Made by a program: the position numbers and the translations under genes. DNA of 64,000 nucleotides from Guopingia tenuis (GTDB lineage: Bacteria > Bacillota > Clostridia > Christensenellales > Christensenellaceae): contig NZ_JACRSS010000001.1 in the NCBI RefSeq assembly GCF_014384805.1, positions 682,001 to 746,000 on the forward strand, read 5' to 3'. Of this stretch, positions 18,209-27,223 are shown in pieces (positions within the stretch are counted from its first letter, which is position 1; every line of letters starts with the position of its first letter). The notes beneath the pieces are model-generated. The model was not told the DNA's origin. It ran no database searches and saw only the letters and a list, made by a program, of their open reading frames with translations.

Positions 18209-18646
18209 TTACGCTTCACTTTCCGGCAGAATCGCCTCAAAAATCTCGTGTAACCGGCCATATTCCCCCACGAGGAATAAATACCCCACCACGGCTTCCA
18301 GGCCCGTGGCCTTATGATAATCGCCGATATCCATATTTTTGGGCGTGGTCGCCGATTTGGCGTTGCGCCCGCGGCGGTAGATATCCGCCTCATCCTCCAA
18401 AAGCATGGGCAGGAGCTTGTCCGCCGCTTCCGCCTGGGCACGGGCATTCACCACGCCGCAGACCCATCGGTTTAAAAGGTTCACATGCTCGCCGCTGGCC
18501 TTGACCCGGCTGGTGCGCACAAACAGATCGTATACCGTATCGCCGATATATGCCAGCACCAGCGGATTTTTCATCCGGGCCTCCTGCTTGGAAATAGGAC
18601 TCAAAAGGCCCTCCGTTATCTGCTTTTCCTCGATTGCTTCCCTCAT
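18209..18646 (-). CDS. mrnC: Mini-ribonuclease III (MrnC)
   Basis: A 145-residue RNase III catalytic domain without a dsRNA-binding domain. It matures the ends of 23S rRNA in Firmicutes. The signature ALAYIGDTVYDLFVR-type segment (LAYIGDTVYDLFVRT here) carries the catalytic Asp, and RGRNAKSATTPKN and EAVVGYLFL complete the active site. The start 18646 overlaps the upstream amidase stop by four bases (ATGA), a sign of coupling; a longer frame is open but runs inside the amidase gene. In Bacillus the gene before it is cysS; here it is an amidase gene. Confidence 0.93.
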   Translation of the reverse strand: MREAIEEKQITEGLLSPISKQEARMKNPLVLAYIGDTVYDLFVRTSRVKASGEHVNLLNRWVCGVVNARAQAEAADKLLPMLLEDEADIYRRGRNAKSATTPKNMDIGDYHKATGLEAVVGYLFLVGEYGRLHEIFEAILPESEA

Positions 18647-19371
18647 GCGTTTGTTTTGGCCTCCGCCAGATAATCCTCCATGCCCTCCATAATCGCCTTG
18701 ACGATCTTGATCTGATAGAATTTTTTGCCCAGGAGGATTTCCTCCTCGGGATTGGAAAGAAACCCGCATTCCACAATGACCGCCGGGGCCGCTCCTGACT
18801 TGACGATATAATAGTTTCCTTCTTTATGAGAAAGGGGCTTCTTCACTTCCAAATCTTTGTTCAGCCGTTCCTGGATGCACCGTGCCAGCTTCTCCCCTTC
18901 CACGGAGCCCGGCGCATAAAACACCTGCGGCCCGCACACATCCGGGTCTTCATAGAAATTCTGATGGATACTGATGGTCAGATCCTGCCCGCTCGTCTCG
19001 ATGATCTCCCGGCGCTTGGCCATATCCTCTTTTTTTGTCGGCGCAATCGCTTCTCCGTCGCTTCGGGTCATCACCACTTCCGCTCCCGACTTTATAAGGC
19101 CATCCCGGAGCTTTTTGGCAATTTCAAGATTGAGATGATCCTCTTCTACCTTGGTGTTGGTTCCCGAGGTCCCCACGTCGAAACCGCCGTGTCCCGGATC
19201 AATGACAAATTTTTTCCCTATAAATTCAGCCGTTGCACCCACGGTCGCCGTCTCTCCCAGAGAGGTGAGATAGAGCACCAACCCGGCCAAAACCGCCAAT
19301 AAAACCCCAAAGGTGACAAACAGCTTCACTCTTTTTTTATCCATTTGCTTTTTCGTCCGCTGTTTTCCCAT
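18643..19371 (-). CDS. N-acetylmuramoyl-L-alanine amidase, CwlD-like
   Basis: A 242-residue secreted or membrane-anchored zinc amidase (Amidase_3). An N-terminal basic stretch and one membrane segment (about 17-38) precede the catalytic domain. The zinc ligands lie in VIDPGHGGFD, the Glu of EEDHLNLEIAKKL and the His of SIHQNF; the catalytic Glu is in VECGFLSNPEE. Length and organisation resemble CwlD, the spore-cortex amidase that initiates muramic-lactam formation, but other small Amidase_3 proteins look alike. GGAGGAG precedes ATG 19371. It overlaps mrnC by four bases. Confidence 0.85.
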   Translation of the reverse strand: MGKQRTKKQMDKKRVKLFVTFGVLLAVLAGLVLYLTSLGETATVGATAEFIGKKFVIDPGHGGFDVGTSGTNTKVEEDHLNLEIAKKLRDGLIKSGAEVVMTRSDGEAIAPTKKEDMAKRREIIETSGQDLTISIHQNFYEDPDVCGPQVFYAPGSVEGEKLARCIQERLNKDLEVKKPLSHKEGNYYIVKSGAAPAVIVECGFLSNPEEEILLGKKFYQIKIVKAIMEGMEDYLAEAKTNA

Positions 19372-19446
19372 ATTCTCTCCTCCCTCTTTGCCCTTTTCCG
19401 CCGGAAAAGTCCTGCGGTTCATTCTATGCGCCGGTTCCCCGCAATA

Positions 19447-20496
19447 TTAAAGCAGGGGAAGCGAAGGATCCGCATTCAGGGACAGCTGCGCCGCCGGGCT
19501 TTGCAGCATCCGGTAATAGGCCGCGGAGCCGATCATCGCCGCGTTATCCGTGCAATAGCAGAGCTTTGGAAGATAGAGGGCAAACCCGCCCCGGGCCGCC
19601 TCTTCTCGCAGGGCGGCATTGGCGCTGACGCCCCCCGCCAGGGCGATTCTTTTGATATGCTCCCGTCGGGCCGCTTCAAAGGTATTTTCCATCAGAGTTC
19701 TCACCACGGTTTTCTGAAAGCTGGCCGCCACATCCGCCGGGTTAAAGCTTTCCCCGCGCTGCTCCATGCGGTGAACCAGGTTGATTACCGCGGTTTTCAG
19801 GCCGCTGAAGGAAAAATCCAGATGATGTTCCCCCCGGAAGCTCTTGGGGAAATGATAGGCATCCGGATCTCCCTGCTCCGCCAGCTTTTGCAGATGCGGC
19901 CCGCCGGGATAGGGCAGGCCCAAAATCCGCGCCACCTTGTCAAACGCCTCGCCTGCCGCGTCGTCCCGGGTCGCGCCCAGGGGAACATAGCGGCCATAAT
20001 CCTCTACCTTCACGATATTCGTGTGCCCGCCGGACACCACCAGGCAGAGGAAGGGCGGCTCCAGCTCCGGATAGGTGATATAGTTGGCTGAAATATGCCC
20101 CTCCATATGATTGACCGCGATCAGCGGCTTATCCAGCGAAAAAGCCAGCGCCTTGGCATAGGAAACTCCATTCAGGAGCGCCCCCACCAGCCCCGGTCCC
20201 TGGGTGACGGCCAGCGCGTCGATTTCTCCAAAAGTGCAGCCCGCCTCGCGCAGAGCCTGATCCACAATATAGGGCAGCTTTTCCAGGTGGTTGCGGGAAG
20301 CTATCTCGGGCACCACGCCGCCGTATTCCGCATGGATGGCGATTTGGGTAAAAAGCGTGTTGGAAAGCACTCTCCGGCCGTTTTCCACCACCGCCGCCGC
20401 CGTCTCGTCGCAGGAGGTTTCGATGGCCAAAATGCGCACATTTTCCTTTTTTCGCAGCTCCCGGATCTGCCGATCCGCGCGTTCCTTATACCGCAT
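19447..20496 (-). CDS. tsaD: tRNA t6A37 threonylcarbamoyltransferase TsaD
   Basis: A 349-residue ASKHA-fold protein that transfers the threonylcarbamoyl group to A37 of tRNA, with TsaB and TsaE. The opening ILAIETSCDETAAAVV, metal ligands in HMEGH, VVSGGHTNIV, the DDAAGEAFDKVAR segment and GGVSANAALR are all present. The first 14 residues are a non-conserved basic extension. The start 20496 lies inside the end of the upstream gene (11-base overlap) and has AAAGGA upstream. TsaB and TsaE are not in the window. Confidence 0.96.
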   Translation of the reverse strand: MRYKERADRQIRELRKKENVRILAIETSCDETAAAVVENGRRVLSNTLFTQIAIHAEYGGVVPEIASRNHLEKLPYIVDQALREAGCTFGEIDALAVTQGPGLVGALLNGVSYAKALAFSLDKPLIAVNHMEGHISANYITYPELEPPFLCLVVSGGHTNIVKVEDYGRYVPLGATRDDAAGEAFDKVARILGLPYPGGPHLQKLAEQGDPDAYHFPKSFRGEHHLDFSFSGLKTAVINLVHRMEQRGESFNPADVAASFQKTVVRTLMENTFEAARREHIKRIALAGGVSANAALREEAARGGFALYLPKLCYCTDNAAMIGSAAYYRMLQSPAAQLSLNADPSLPLL

Positions 20497-21190
20497 TTCC
20501 TTTTCCTTTTCGTCTTTCGTGCCGGCGGGCCAACCATGCCCCCAAAAGCAGGAGCGCCAGCGTCCCCACGCAGGCAAAAGCGATGCGCATGACCAGGTCA
20601 AAGAAAAACTGGCCGGGCACCATTTGAATTAAAATATCCGTGCGCGGATCCAGCAGCCATAGGTCGTTGGTGAAAAACACACGGTGAAAATTCGTCCAGA
20701 AGGTATTAAAATCCAGCGCCGCAAACAAAGCCAGCAGGCCAAACAGCAAGAGGAACGCCCAGTTTGCGTGGATATACCCCATAAGGGCCGCCTGCCGCTC
20801 CCGGGAGAAGAAGATCGCCCAAACAAAATAGACAAGCCCGGCCGCAAGAGCAATCCACCCAAAGGTCATCGCCCCCAGATACAGGTTTCGCACGTCTGCC
20901 ATGTGCAGCGTCTCCCGCTCGTTGAACACTTCCCGGCGCTCGCCCCGGATCTCTGCCGTGACGGACAGATCCTCCCGGGCGCCCCGGGTATAATCCAAAA
21001 GCGCCTGCGTTGCCGCATCCAGATCCTCCTGGCTCATGCCGATGGAAGCCGCCGTGCCCAGCTTGGCATATTCCCGGGCATAAAAGCCCTTGTCAAAGCA
21101 AAGAATCCCAATCCACTGGATCACAATTCCCAAAATCACCAAAAGCCCGGCAGCGACAGCGCCGCCCTTTATGAAAGCTGCCTTCTTCAT
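20486..21190 (-). CDS. DUF1461 / TIGR01906 integral membrane protein
   Basis: A 234-residue membrane protein of the TIGR01906 (DUF1461) family, found in Firmicutes and lactic bacteria and of unknown function. It has an N-terminal membrane segment (about 8-28), an extracytoplasmic loop of about 80 residues with FNERETLHMADVRNLY, and three later membrane segments. Between them is the conserved DFNTFWTNFHRVFFTNDLWLLDPRTD stretch, which identifies the family. It starts 4 bases after the cyclase stop and overlaps tsaD by 11 bases. Confidence 0.85.
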   Translation of the reverse strand: MKKAAFIKGGAVAAGLLVILGIVIQWIGILCFDKGFYAREYAKLGTAASIGMSQEDLDAATQALLDYTRGAREDLSVTAEIRGERREVFNERETLHMADVRNLYLGAMTFGWIALAAGLVYFVWAIFFSRERQAALMGYIHANWAFLLLFGLLALFAALDFNTFWTNFHRVFFTNDLWLLDPRTDILIQMVPGQFFFDLVMRIAFACVGTLALLLLGAWLARRHERRKGKGNAV

Positions 21191-21194
21191 CGCC

Positions 21195-21728
21195 TTAGTC
21201 CGGCTCGATGAGGCAAGCCCGAACCGGGCTTCCATCCGCATCGATCTTCAAGGGCGCCGCGCAGAGAATATAGCGGCCTTTCTCCACATCTTTGAGATCC
21301 AGCAGTTCCAAAACGGCGCATTCATTGCCCAAAAGCAACTTGTGTACCTGGTCGTTTCCAATGGAGAGCGCCGCCGTTCCCACCAGATGCACCCGATGAT
21401 CGATGAGCCACTGGGCTTCGTCCAGGTTCAGCCGTCCCTTGCCTTTCAAAATGACCCTGTGGCAGCCCGGCTCCACCATCTTTATGTTATCCGTCACCAG
21501 GCATTTCCCGACAAACTGTTTAATGGGCAGCTCTGCCGCCGTCTTGCCCCCTTCGATAAAGTGGCAGGGCGCATCCATATGGGTCCCCGTGTGGGTTCCC
21601 ATCCGGAGTTTGGAGAGCATATAGCCGTTATCCTGCACGGTGCTCCATGTTTCCATGGAAAACCGCGGATCCCCTTCATAGATGGCCACATTCTCGTCCA
21701 ATTTATGGGTTATGTCAATGACTCGCAT
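21195..21728 (-). CDS. Cyclase family protein (kynurenine formamidase-like)
   Basis: A 177-residue metal-dependent hydrolase of the cyclase family. The signature HTGTHMDAPCHF (about 47-58) holds metal-binding His and Asp residues, preceded by DITHKLDENVAIYEGDP. Members hydrolyse N-formylkynurenine or cyclic amides and esters; this short form lacks features that would fix the substrate. It is the first gene of the long leftward operon ending with lysS. Confidence 0.85.
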   Translation of the reverse strand: MRVIDITHKLDENVAIYEGDPRFSMETWSTVQDNGYMLSKLRMGTHTGTHMDAPCHFIEGGKTAAELPIKQFVGKCLVTDNIKMVEPGCHRVILKGKGRLNLDEAQWLIDHRVHLVGTAALSIGNDQVHKLLLGNECAVLELLDLKDVEKGRYILCAAPLKIDADGSPVRACLIEPD

Positions 21729-22290
21729 ACTTTCCCCTACTTTCTTCCTAACATACGGTTTCCATTATAAATGCTTCTCCTGCTTTTTTCAAGTGCGCCG
21801 CGGCGTTAAAACCCGCAAATTCGACAACCAGATTCTGCAAGCTCTTTCCGTTTCGAACCGGCGGCATATTCCAAAAAATCTGGCTCCGGCCATTGCTCCC
21901 TCTCTTTCCCGGCCTTCGGCCCATCCAAATTGCAGAATAGGGCGCAGCTTTTCTCCCCGGCCAGGCGGATGCGTCCATTCTGGGCGGCTCCGTCCCTATT
22001 CCACCAGCGAAGCCCGGAATTGGGATGATCTCGGAAATCCCTCTATATTTCCGTTCTGCTCCTGTGCTCCGACGGCTGGAAGCACATTCATTATGGTTTC
22101 ATAGGCTGCCTGTTCCCGGCTTGGCGGGCTGTCTTCCATACCGGCCCTCATGCGCAGCTTCTACTCTCCGGCGGCTCCCTTCTCCGTTTGGCGCGAATTT
22201 CGGCGGTCCACAAAGGCAGTATTTCTCTTTTCTCGTATCTCTGCCCTTTCCGGCTTTTCCTTCCCTTCCAACGCCATGCCGCAGGCCAAT
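21729..22290. other. Long intergenic region, no gene recognised
   Basis: About 560 bases between the cyclase start and the rpmF terminator. Frames up to 76 codons occur on both strands but have unlikely composition and no ribosome binding sites. The promoter of the tsaD-lysS operon should be at the left end; no good consensus was found. Confidence 0.4.
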
Positions 22291-22321
22291 AAAAAAACGC
22301 TGAATTTCTTCAGCGTTTTTT
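22291..22321. terminator. Terminator downstream of rpmF
   Basis: A 13-base stem including A and T runs (about 22292-22304 with 22309-22321) around a short TTTC loop, 10 bases after the rpmF stop codon. Symmetrical, so it can work on both strands. Confidence 0.9.
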
Positions 22322-22330
22322 CTTCTGTCC

Positions 22331-22516
22331 TTATTTTGCCGCATCCACGTTTACAACAGCCTTGCCGTTGTAATACCCACAGTTCTTGCAAACTCTGTGG
22401 GAAAGCTTCATTTCATGACACTGGGGGCATTCCGCCATGCCCGGCATGGAAAGCTTCCAGTTTGCTTTTCTGCTGCGCGTCACCGCTTTGGATGTTCTTC
22501 TCTTGGGTACTGCCAT
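22331..22516 (-). CDS. rpmF: 50S ribosomal protein L32
   Basis: A 61-residue ribosomal protein. The N-terminus [16 protein letters not shown] is the L32 signature, and two CxxC pairs (CPQC, CKNC) form the zinc-binding form. It follows yceD by 20 bases, the nearly universal yceD-rpmF arrangement. Confidence 0.98.
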   Translation of the reverse strand: MAVPKRRTSKAVTRSRKANWKLSMPGMAECPQCHEMKLSHRVCKNCGYYNGKAVVNVDAAK

Positions 22517-22536
22517 GTATCTACACCTCCCTCGTC

Positions 22537-23034
22537 CTAGTCAAATAATCCTTTTAATTTTTCAAACGGATTGTCTTTTTTCACCTCGCCGTTTGGCTTG
22601 CATCCGCAGGGGCCTGCATTCCGGTCCTTGCCGCAAATCGGGCAGAGTCCCTTGCAGTCCTCCCGGCATAAAAACCGCACGGGCAGATGAAGGGATATTT
22701 CGTCGAGGATCATTTTGTCGAGAAGGACTTCCTCCCCGTCAAATCCATATTCGCCCTCTTCTTCGTCCGGCTCCCTTGAAAACGCGTCTGCAAAGGGGAT
22801 ATCCATGGAATAGAGGAATTCCTTGAGGCAGCTTCCGCACTGGGCCTCGATGTCCGCATGGATCGTGCCCCGAAAGATGACGGCTTTTCCGTCAAAGACA
22901 TATTCCGCCTTGACGGCGATGGGCGATGCAAAGGATACATCCAGCGGATCTTCCCAATCCACGGGCATTTCGGCGGCCTCCAGGGTATAGACCCGGCCCA
23001 TATTCTCCAATGCTTGTTCCACGGATTGCTTCAT
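22537..23034 (-). CDS. YceD/DUF177 family protein (YlbN)
   Basis: A 165-residue protein of the DUF177 family, linked to 23S rRNA accumulation in other bacteria and plants. The conserved CGSCLKEF (about 87-94) and later [17 protein letters not shown] with the Cys cluster are present. The start 23034 is chosen because GAGG lies about six bases upstream; nine extra codons are open before it. It pairs with rpmF and corresponds to ylbN in Bacillus. Confidence 0.92.
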   Translation of the reverse strand: MKQSVEQALENMGRVYTLEAAEMPVDWEDPLDVSFASPIAVKAEYVFDGKAVIFRGTIHADIEAQCGSCLKEFLYSMDIPFADAFSREPDEEEGEYGFDGEEVLLDKMILDEISLHLPVRFLCREDCKGLCPICGKDRNAGPCGCKPNGEVKKDNPFEKLKGLFD

Positions 23035-23118
23035 GCTCCACCTCGCCTCAACAGCCAACAAGTGAAATTATAATAAGAATCCCGGCGAATGTCAATAGTT
23101 TTTTGCCGCCCCGGAGCC

Positions 23119-24318
23119 TTATTTGCCGCAGATCTGCGCCGTTTCGCGGGCGATCATCAGCTCTTCGTTGGTGAGCACCACCATGGCCGTAACCTTGGAA
23201 TCCGGCGTGGTGATGATCTTTTCCTCGCCGCGGCCGTTGTTCTTTTCCTTATCCAGCTTGACGCCCATGAATTCCAGCCCTTCCAGGCACCATTCCCGAA
23301 CGTCCCAGTCGTTTTCGCCCACGCCGCCGGCAAAGGCGATCACGTCCACACCGCCCATGGCCGCCGCATAAGAGCCGATATATTTCTTTACCCGGTAGCA
23401 GAACATCTTGAGGGCAGTATCCGCCTTCTTGTTCCCCGCCAGACGGGCTTCATGCAGGTCGCGGAAATCGCTCGACACCCCGGAAACGCCCAGCATGCCG
23501 CACTTTTTGTTCAGGAAGGTTACGGTTTCCTCCGCCGTCATGTTGTATTTCTTCATGAGATAGGGAATGGCCGCTGGATCGATATCGCCCGAGCGGGTAC
23601 CCATGGCCAGGCCTTCGAGAGGCGTGAGGCCCATGGAGGTGTCCACGCATTTGCCGCCGTCTACTGCCGCGATGCTGGAGCCGTTGCCCAGGTGGCAGGT
23701 GATAATCTTCAGATCCTTGGGAGCCTTGCCCAGAACCTCGGGAACCCGCTGCGCGATATAGCGATGAGAGGTTCCGTGGAAGCCGTATTTGCGGATCTTG
23801 TGCTTCTCATAGGCGTCATAGGGCAGCGCATAAAGATAGGCATAATCCGGCATGGTCTGATGGAACGCCGTATCAAACACAGCCACATTGGGCTTGCCGG
23901 GCATAGCCTTCATGCAGGTTTCGATGCCTTTGATATTGGCCGGGTTGTGCAGCGGCCCCAGCTCGATATATTCCCGGACGCAGTCCAAAACCTCGTCGTT
24001 GACGAGCGAAGGCGCGCTGAAGGTCTCTCCGCCGTGAAGCACCCGGTGCCCGATGGCATCGATCTCATCCATAGTTTTCACTGCACCGTATTCCGGGTTG
24101 GTCATGGCCGCGATAACTTCGTTCATCGCTGCTTCGTGGTCGTTCATTTCCTTTTCAATGGTCACCTTGTCCTTGCCGGTGGTGGTGTGCTTCAAAACCG
24201 AGCCCTTGGCGCCGATACGCTCCACAATGCCCTTGGCCTTGACGCTCTCATCCGTCATGTCGATGAGCTGGTATTTCAAAGAAGAGCTGCCTGCGTTGAT
24301 TACTAAGATATATTTCAT
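23119..24318 (-). CDS. ackA: Acetate kinase
   Basis: A 399-residue ASKHA-family kinase that makes ATP and acetate from acetyl phosphate and ADP. Visible are VINAGSSSLKYQL at the N-terminus, VLHGG, FDTAFHQTMP, GFHGTSHRYI, HLGNGSSI, MGLTPLEGLAMGTRSGDIDP and FAGGVGEND. ATG 24318 has AGGAGG seven bases upstream; an ATG four codons earlier overlaps that site. It is 31 bases downstream of pta. Confidence 0.97.
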   Translation of the reverse strand: MKYILVINAGSSSLKYQLIDMTDESVKAKGIVERIGAKGSVLKHTTTGKDKVTIEKEMNDHEAAMNEVIAAMTNPEYGAVKTMDEIDAIGHRVLHGGETFSAPSLVNDEVLDCVREYIELGPLHNPANIKGIETCMKAMPGKPNVAVFDTAFHQTMPDYAYLYALPYDAYEKHKIRKYGFHGTSHRYIAQRVPEVLGKAPKDLKIITCHLGNGSSIAAVDGGKCVDTSMGLTPLEGLAMGTRSGDIDPAAIPYLMKKYNMTAEETVTFLNKKCGMLGVSGVSSDFRDLHEARLAGNKKADTALKMFCYRVKKYIGSYAAAMGGVDVIAFAGGVGENDWDVREWCLEGLEFMGVKLDKEKNNGRGEEKIITTPDSKVTAMVVLTNEELMIARETAQICGK

Positions 24319-24349
24319 GTTTTCCTCCATCCAATCGCTGTTTTTGCTG

Positions 24350-25345
24350 TTATTCCGCCTGCTGCGCCTGCACGGCCGTCATGGCCACAACGCTCACGAT
24401 ATCGCTGACGCTGCATCCGCGGGACAGGTCGTTGACCGGCTTGGCCAGTCCCTGGCAGATCGGCCCGATCGCCTCGGCGCCCGCCAGCCGCTGCACCAGC
24501 TTATATCCGATATTTCCCGCCTGGATATCCGGAAAAATGAGAACGTTGGCCTTTCCTGCCACGCTGCTGCCCGGGCTCTTTAACTGCCCAACGCTTTCCA
24601 CCAGCGCCGCATCCGCCTGCAGTTCTCCATCTACGTTCAGCTCGGGATGCGCTTCCTTTAGGATATTCGTCGCCTCCACAACCTTATCCACCAACTCATG
24701 CTTGGCGCTTCCCTTGGTGGAGAAGGACAGCATGGCGATCCGGGGATCGATGCCGGCAAGAGCTTTGCCCGTTGCCGCCGAAGCTGCCGCGATGGCCGCC
24801 AGCTCTTCCGCACTGGGGTTGATGCAGATGGCGCAGTCGCCGAACACCAGAACGCCGTTGTCTCCATAGGACTTATCCGGCACTTCCATGAGGAAGCAGC
24901 TGGAGACGATGGAGATTCCGGGCGCCGTCTTGATGATCTGGAGAGCTGGGCGGATGGTGTTGCCCGTGGAGTTGATGGCTCCGGCAACCATGCCGTCTGC
25001 CGCGCCCTTTTTGATCATCATGGTGGCATAATACAGGGTGTTCTTCATGGTCTCCCGGGCCTTTTCCGGGGTCATGCCCTTCTTTTTGCGCATTTCATAG
25101 AAGTCGTTGACATATTCGTCAAAGTTCGCCTGCTTCTCGGGATCAATGAGATTCACGCCCTCGAGGGATTTCCCTGCGGCCACCTTTTTGATCTCATCCA
25201 CATCGCCCAGCAGCGTCACCTTGGCAAGGCCCTCTTTCGCGATGATCCCCGCCGCCTCGACTGTACGCGGCTCGGTTCCCTCCGCCAAAACGATGTGTTT
25301 CACATCTGCCTTTGCCTTCGCCTTGATTGCATCCATCAATGCCAT
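24350..25345 (-). CDS. pta: Phosphate acetyltransferase
   Basis: A 331-residue Pta of the short form without the N-terminal regulatory domain. It interconverts acetyl-CoA and acetyl phosphate. Features: LAEGTEPRTVEAA near the N-terminus, DGMVAGAINSTGNTIRPALQI, SSCFLMEVPD, AICINPSAEELA, MLSFSTKGSAKHELVDKV and the VLIFPDIQAGNIGYKLVQRLAGAEAIGP block. With ackA it gives the acetate and ATP branch of fermentation. Confidence 0.97.
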   Translation of the reverse strand: MALMDAIKAKAKADVKHIVLAEGTEPRTVEAAGIIAKEGLAKVTLLGDVDEIKKVAAGKSLEGVNLIDPEKQANFDEYVNDFYEMRKKKGMTPEKARETMKNTLYYATMMIKKGAADGMVAGAINSTGNTIRPALQIIKTAPGISIVSSCFLMEVPDKSYGDNGVLVFGDCAICINPSAEELAAIAAASAATGKALAGIDPRIAMLSFSTKGSAKHELVDKVVEATNILKEAHPELNVDGELQADAALVESVGQLKSPGSSVAGKANVLIFPDIQAGNIGYKLVQRLAGAEAIGPICQGLAKPVNDLSRGCSVSDIVSVVAMTAVQAQQAE

Positions 25346-25474
25346 AACAAATTTACCTCTTTTCTATTGATTACCCGTTTGATAAAAATTTCGTCTGGGG
25401 GTTAAAAAAATCTGTTATAATAACTTATAATTGATATTATAACGGAAACTTTTCCATTTGAAAAGGAGTTTTTT

Positions 25475-26656
25475 ATGAAAATATCCGCCGTCATCGCAGA
25501 ATACAACCCGCTGCACCGCGGCCACGCCTATCATATGGCTAAGACGCGGCGGCAAACCGGCTGCGACGCCCTCATCGTTCTCATGAGCGGAAATTTCGTC
25601 CAGCGGGGCGAACCCGCCGTATTCGATAAATGGATGCGTGCCCGGCTGGCCCTCCGCACCGGGGCGGATATGGTCATCGAGCTGCCGGTTTCCTATGCCT
25701 GCGCCAGTGCCGAACGGTTCGCCATGGGAGCGGTGCGTATTCTCAATGGTTTACACTGCATCGATGCATTGAGCTTTGGCAGCGAGGCGGCAGATCTCTC
25801 CCTTTTGCAGGAGCTGGCAGGCATGCTGGCAGAGGAGCCGCCGGTCTATCAGGCGGCTCTTGCAGACGCCCTCTCCCAGGGCCTGTCCTTCCCGGCTGCC
25901 CGCAGCCGGGCCGTGCAGGCCGTATTCCCTCATCCGGAGGTTCGGGATATTCTCGCCTCTCCCAACGCCATTTTAGCCTTGGAATATTTGAAGGCCCTGA
26001 AAAAAACCGGGAGTGCCATCCGGCCCGTCGTCATTCCCCGGCGGGGTTCGCAGTATCTCGCGGAGGGGCTGGACGGTGAATTTTCCAGCGCCCTGGCCAT
26101 TCGCCGTGCCCTGCGGGAAGGCCGGGAGGCCGAAGCTGCCCTGACCGAGCCGCCGGAGTTTTATCCGCCGCCCGTATTCCCGGACAGCCTTTCCCTCCCC
26201 CTGCTCTATGCCCTGCGCTCTGCCGCGCCCGGTGAGCTTTCCCAAATCTATGGCATGGCGGAGGGATTGGAAAACAAGCTGGCCGCGGCGAGCAAAACCG
26301 CCAGAAACCGGGAAGAACTGCTGACCGCCATGAAATCCCGCCGCCATCCCTATACGCGGCTTTCCCGCCTGCTTCTCGCCTGCTTTTTCGGGATTACCAC
26401 AGGACAAATACAGTCCATTGACGCCCAACCGCCCTATGCCCGGGTTCTCGGCATCCGGCAGGAGCGCCGGGACCTGCTCTCGCATCTGGCGCAGCATTCC
26501 CGCATTCCCGTCATCACCCAGCCTCGGGAGGACCGGCTCTCCCCCGGCCTGGCCCTGGATATCCGTGCTTCGGATCTCTATGGCCTGCTCTGCCGTCCTA
26601 TCCAGCCCGCCGGACGGGACTATACCCAGGGCCTGCTCATCGAGCCGCCGCGTTAA
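25475..26656 (+). CDS. tmcAL: tRNA-Met cytidine acetate ligase TmcAL
   Basis: A 393-residue nucleotidyltransferase-like enzyme that acetylates C34 of elongator tRNA-Met using acetate and ATP. The N-terminal HIGH-type motif YNPLHRGHAYH (about 10-20), the conserved MSGNFVQRGEPAVFDKW and SFGSE segments, and the RRHPYTRLSRLL region in the second half are typical. AGGAG precedes the ATG. It is divergent from pta-ackA, which makes acetate. In Bacillus (ylbM) it adjoins ylbN-rpmF, the same neighbourhood as here. Confidence 0.93.
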   Translation: MKISAVIAEYNPLHRGHAYHMAKTRRQTGCDALIVLMSGNFVQRGEPAVFDKWMRARLALRTGADMVIELPVSYACASAERFAMGAVRILNGLHCIDALSFGSEAADLSLLQELAGMLAEEPPVYQAALADALSQGLSFPAARSRAVQAVFPHPEVRDILASPNAILALEYLKALKKTGSAIRPVVIPRRGSQYLAEGLDGEFSSALAIRRALREGREAEAALTEPPEFYPPPVFPDSLSLPLLYALRSAAPGELSQIYGMAEGLENKLAAASKTARNREELLTAMKSRRHPYTRLSRLLLACFFGITTGQIQSIDAQPPYARVLGIRQERRDLLSHLAQHSRIPVITQPREDRLSPGLALDIRASDLYGLLCRPIQPAGRDYTQGLLIEPPR

Positions 26657-27177
26657 ATACGCCCCGGGGCGGCAGGAATGCGGCCTGCCCTCCATATCTT
26701 CTTTGGGCTTATCTTTTGTATTTCCTATGCAAATGGAAAAGGTCTTTTTCTTTTCTTTTGCACGACGCTTTATCCTGCCGAATAAAGATGTTGAATCCTT
26801 CCTGTCAAAGTATTGAAGAATAATACTCCACTGCCGGTTTTGCCAGATGCGTTTGATATTCCCCTTTCGTTTCCTCTGTAATTTCCCTGCGCAAAAAGTT
26901 TTCCTTTGCCCACGCTTTTCCTCCTCTCCATGCCTTTCCGGAGAGTCTATGCGTTTTGCCGGAAATGACCGGAAAGAACCAGGGGCAAATTCTGCACCGC
27001 TCCTTTCCCGGAAAAAACGGCTTGCCGGATTTATATTGTTGCGATATTCTTGCTGTCCCGCGAAAATACATATTTCGCCCTGTTTCAGCGGCCTGTCTTC
27101 CAAACATTTTCCATCTGCACGCCATAAGCCCCATACCTCACCGTCCATTTCCGCCCGCACATTTCCATTTTTCCAAA
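26657..27177. other. Long convergent intergenic region
   Basis: About 520 bases between two convergent genes. A minus-strand frame ending near 26805 reads plausibly for its last 30 residues (many Glu, Lys and Arg), but has no start signal or recognisable family. No other element seen. Confidence 0.35.
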
Positions 27178-27209
27178 AAACAGGCGGAAAGAAATCCTTC
27201 CGCCTGTTT
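27178..27209 (-). terminator. Rho-independent terminator of the coil-protein gene
   Basis: Perfect 12-base stem (27178-27189 with 27198-27209), 8-base loop, followed on the minus strand by a T-rich run (27180-27175 complement). It begins 15 bases after the stop codon at 27224. Confidence 0.9.
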
Positions 27210-27223
27210 CTATTGTGTTTTTC

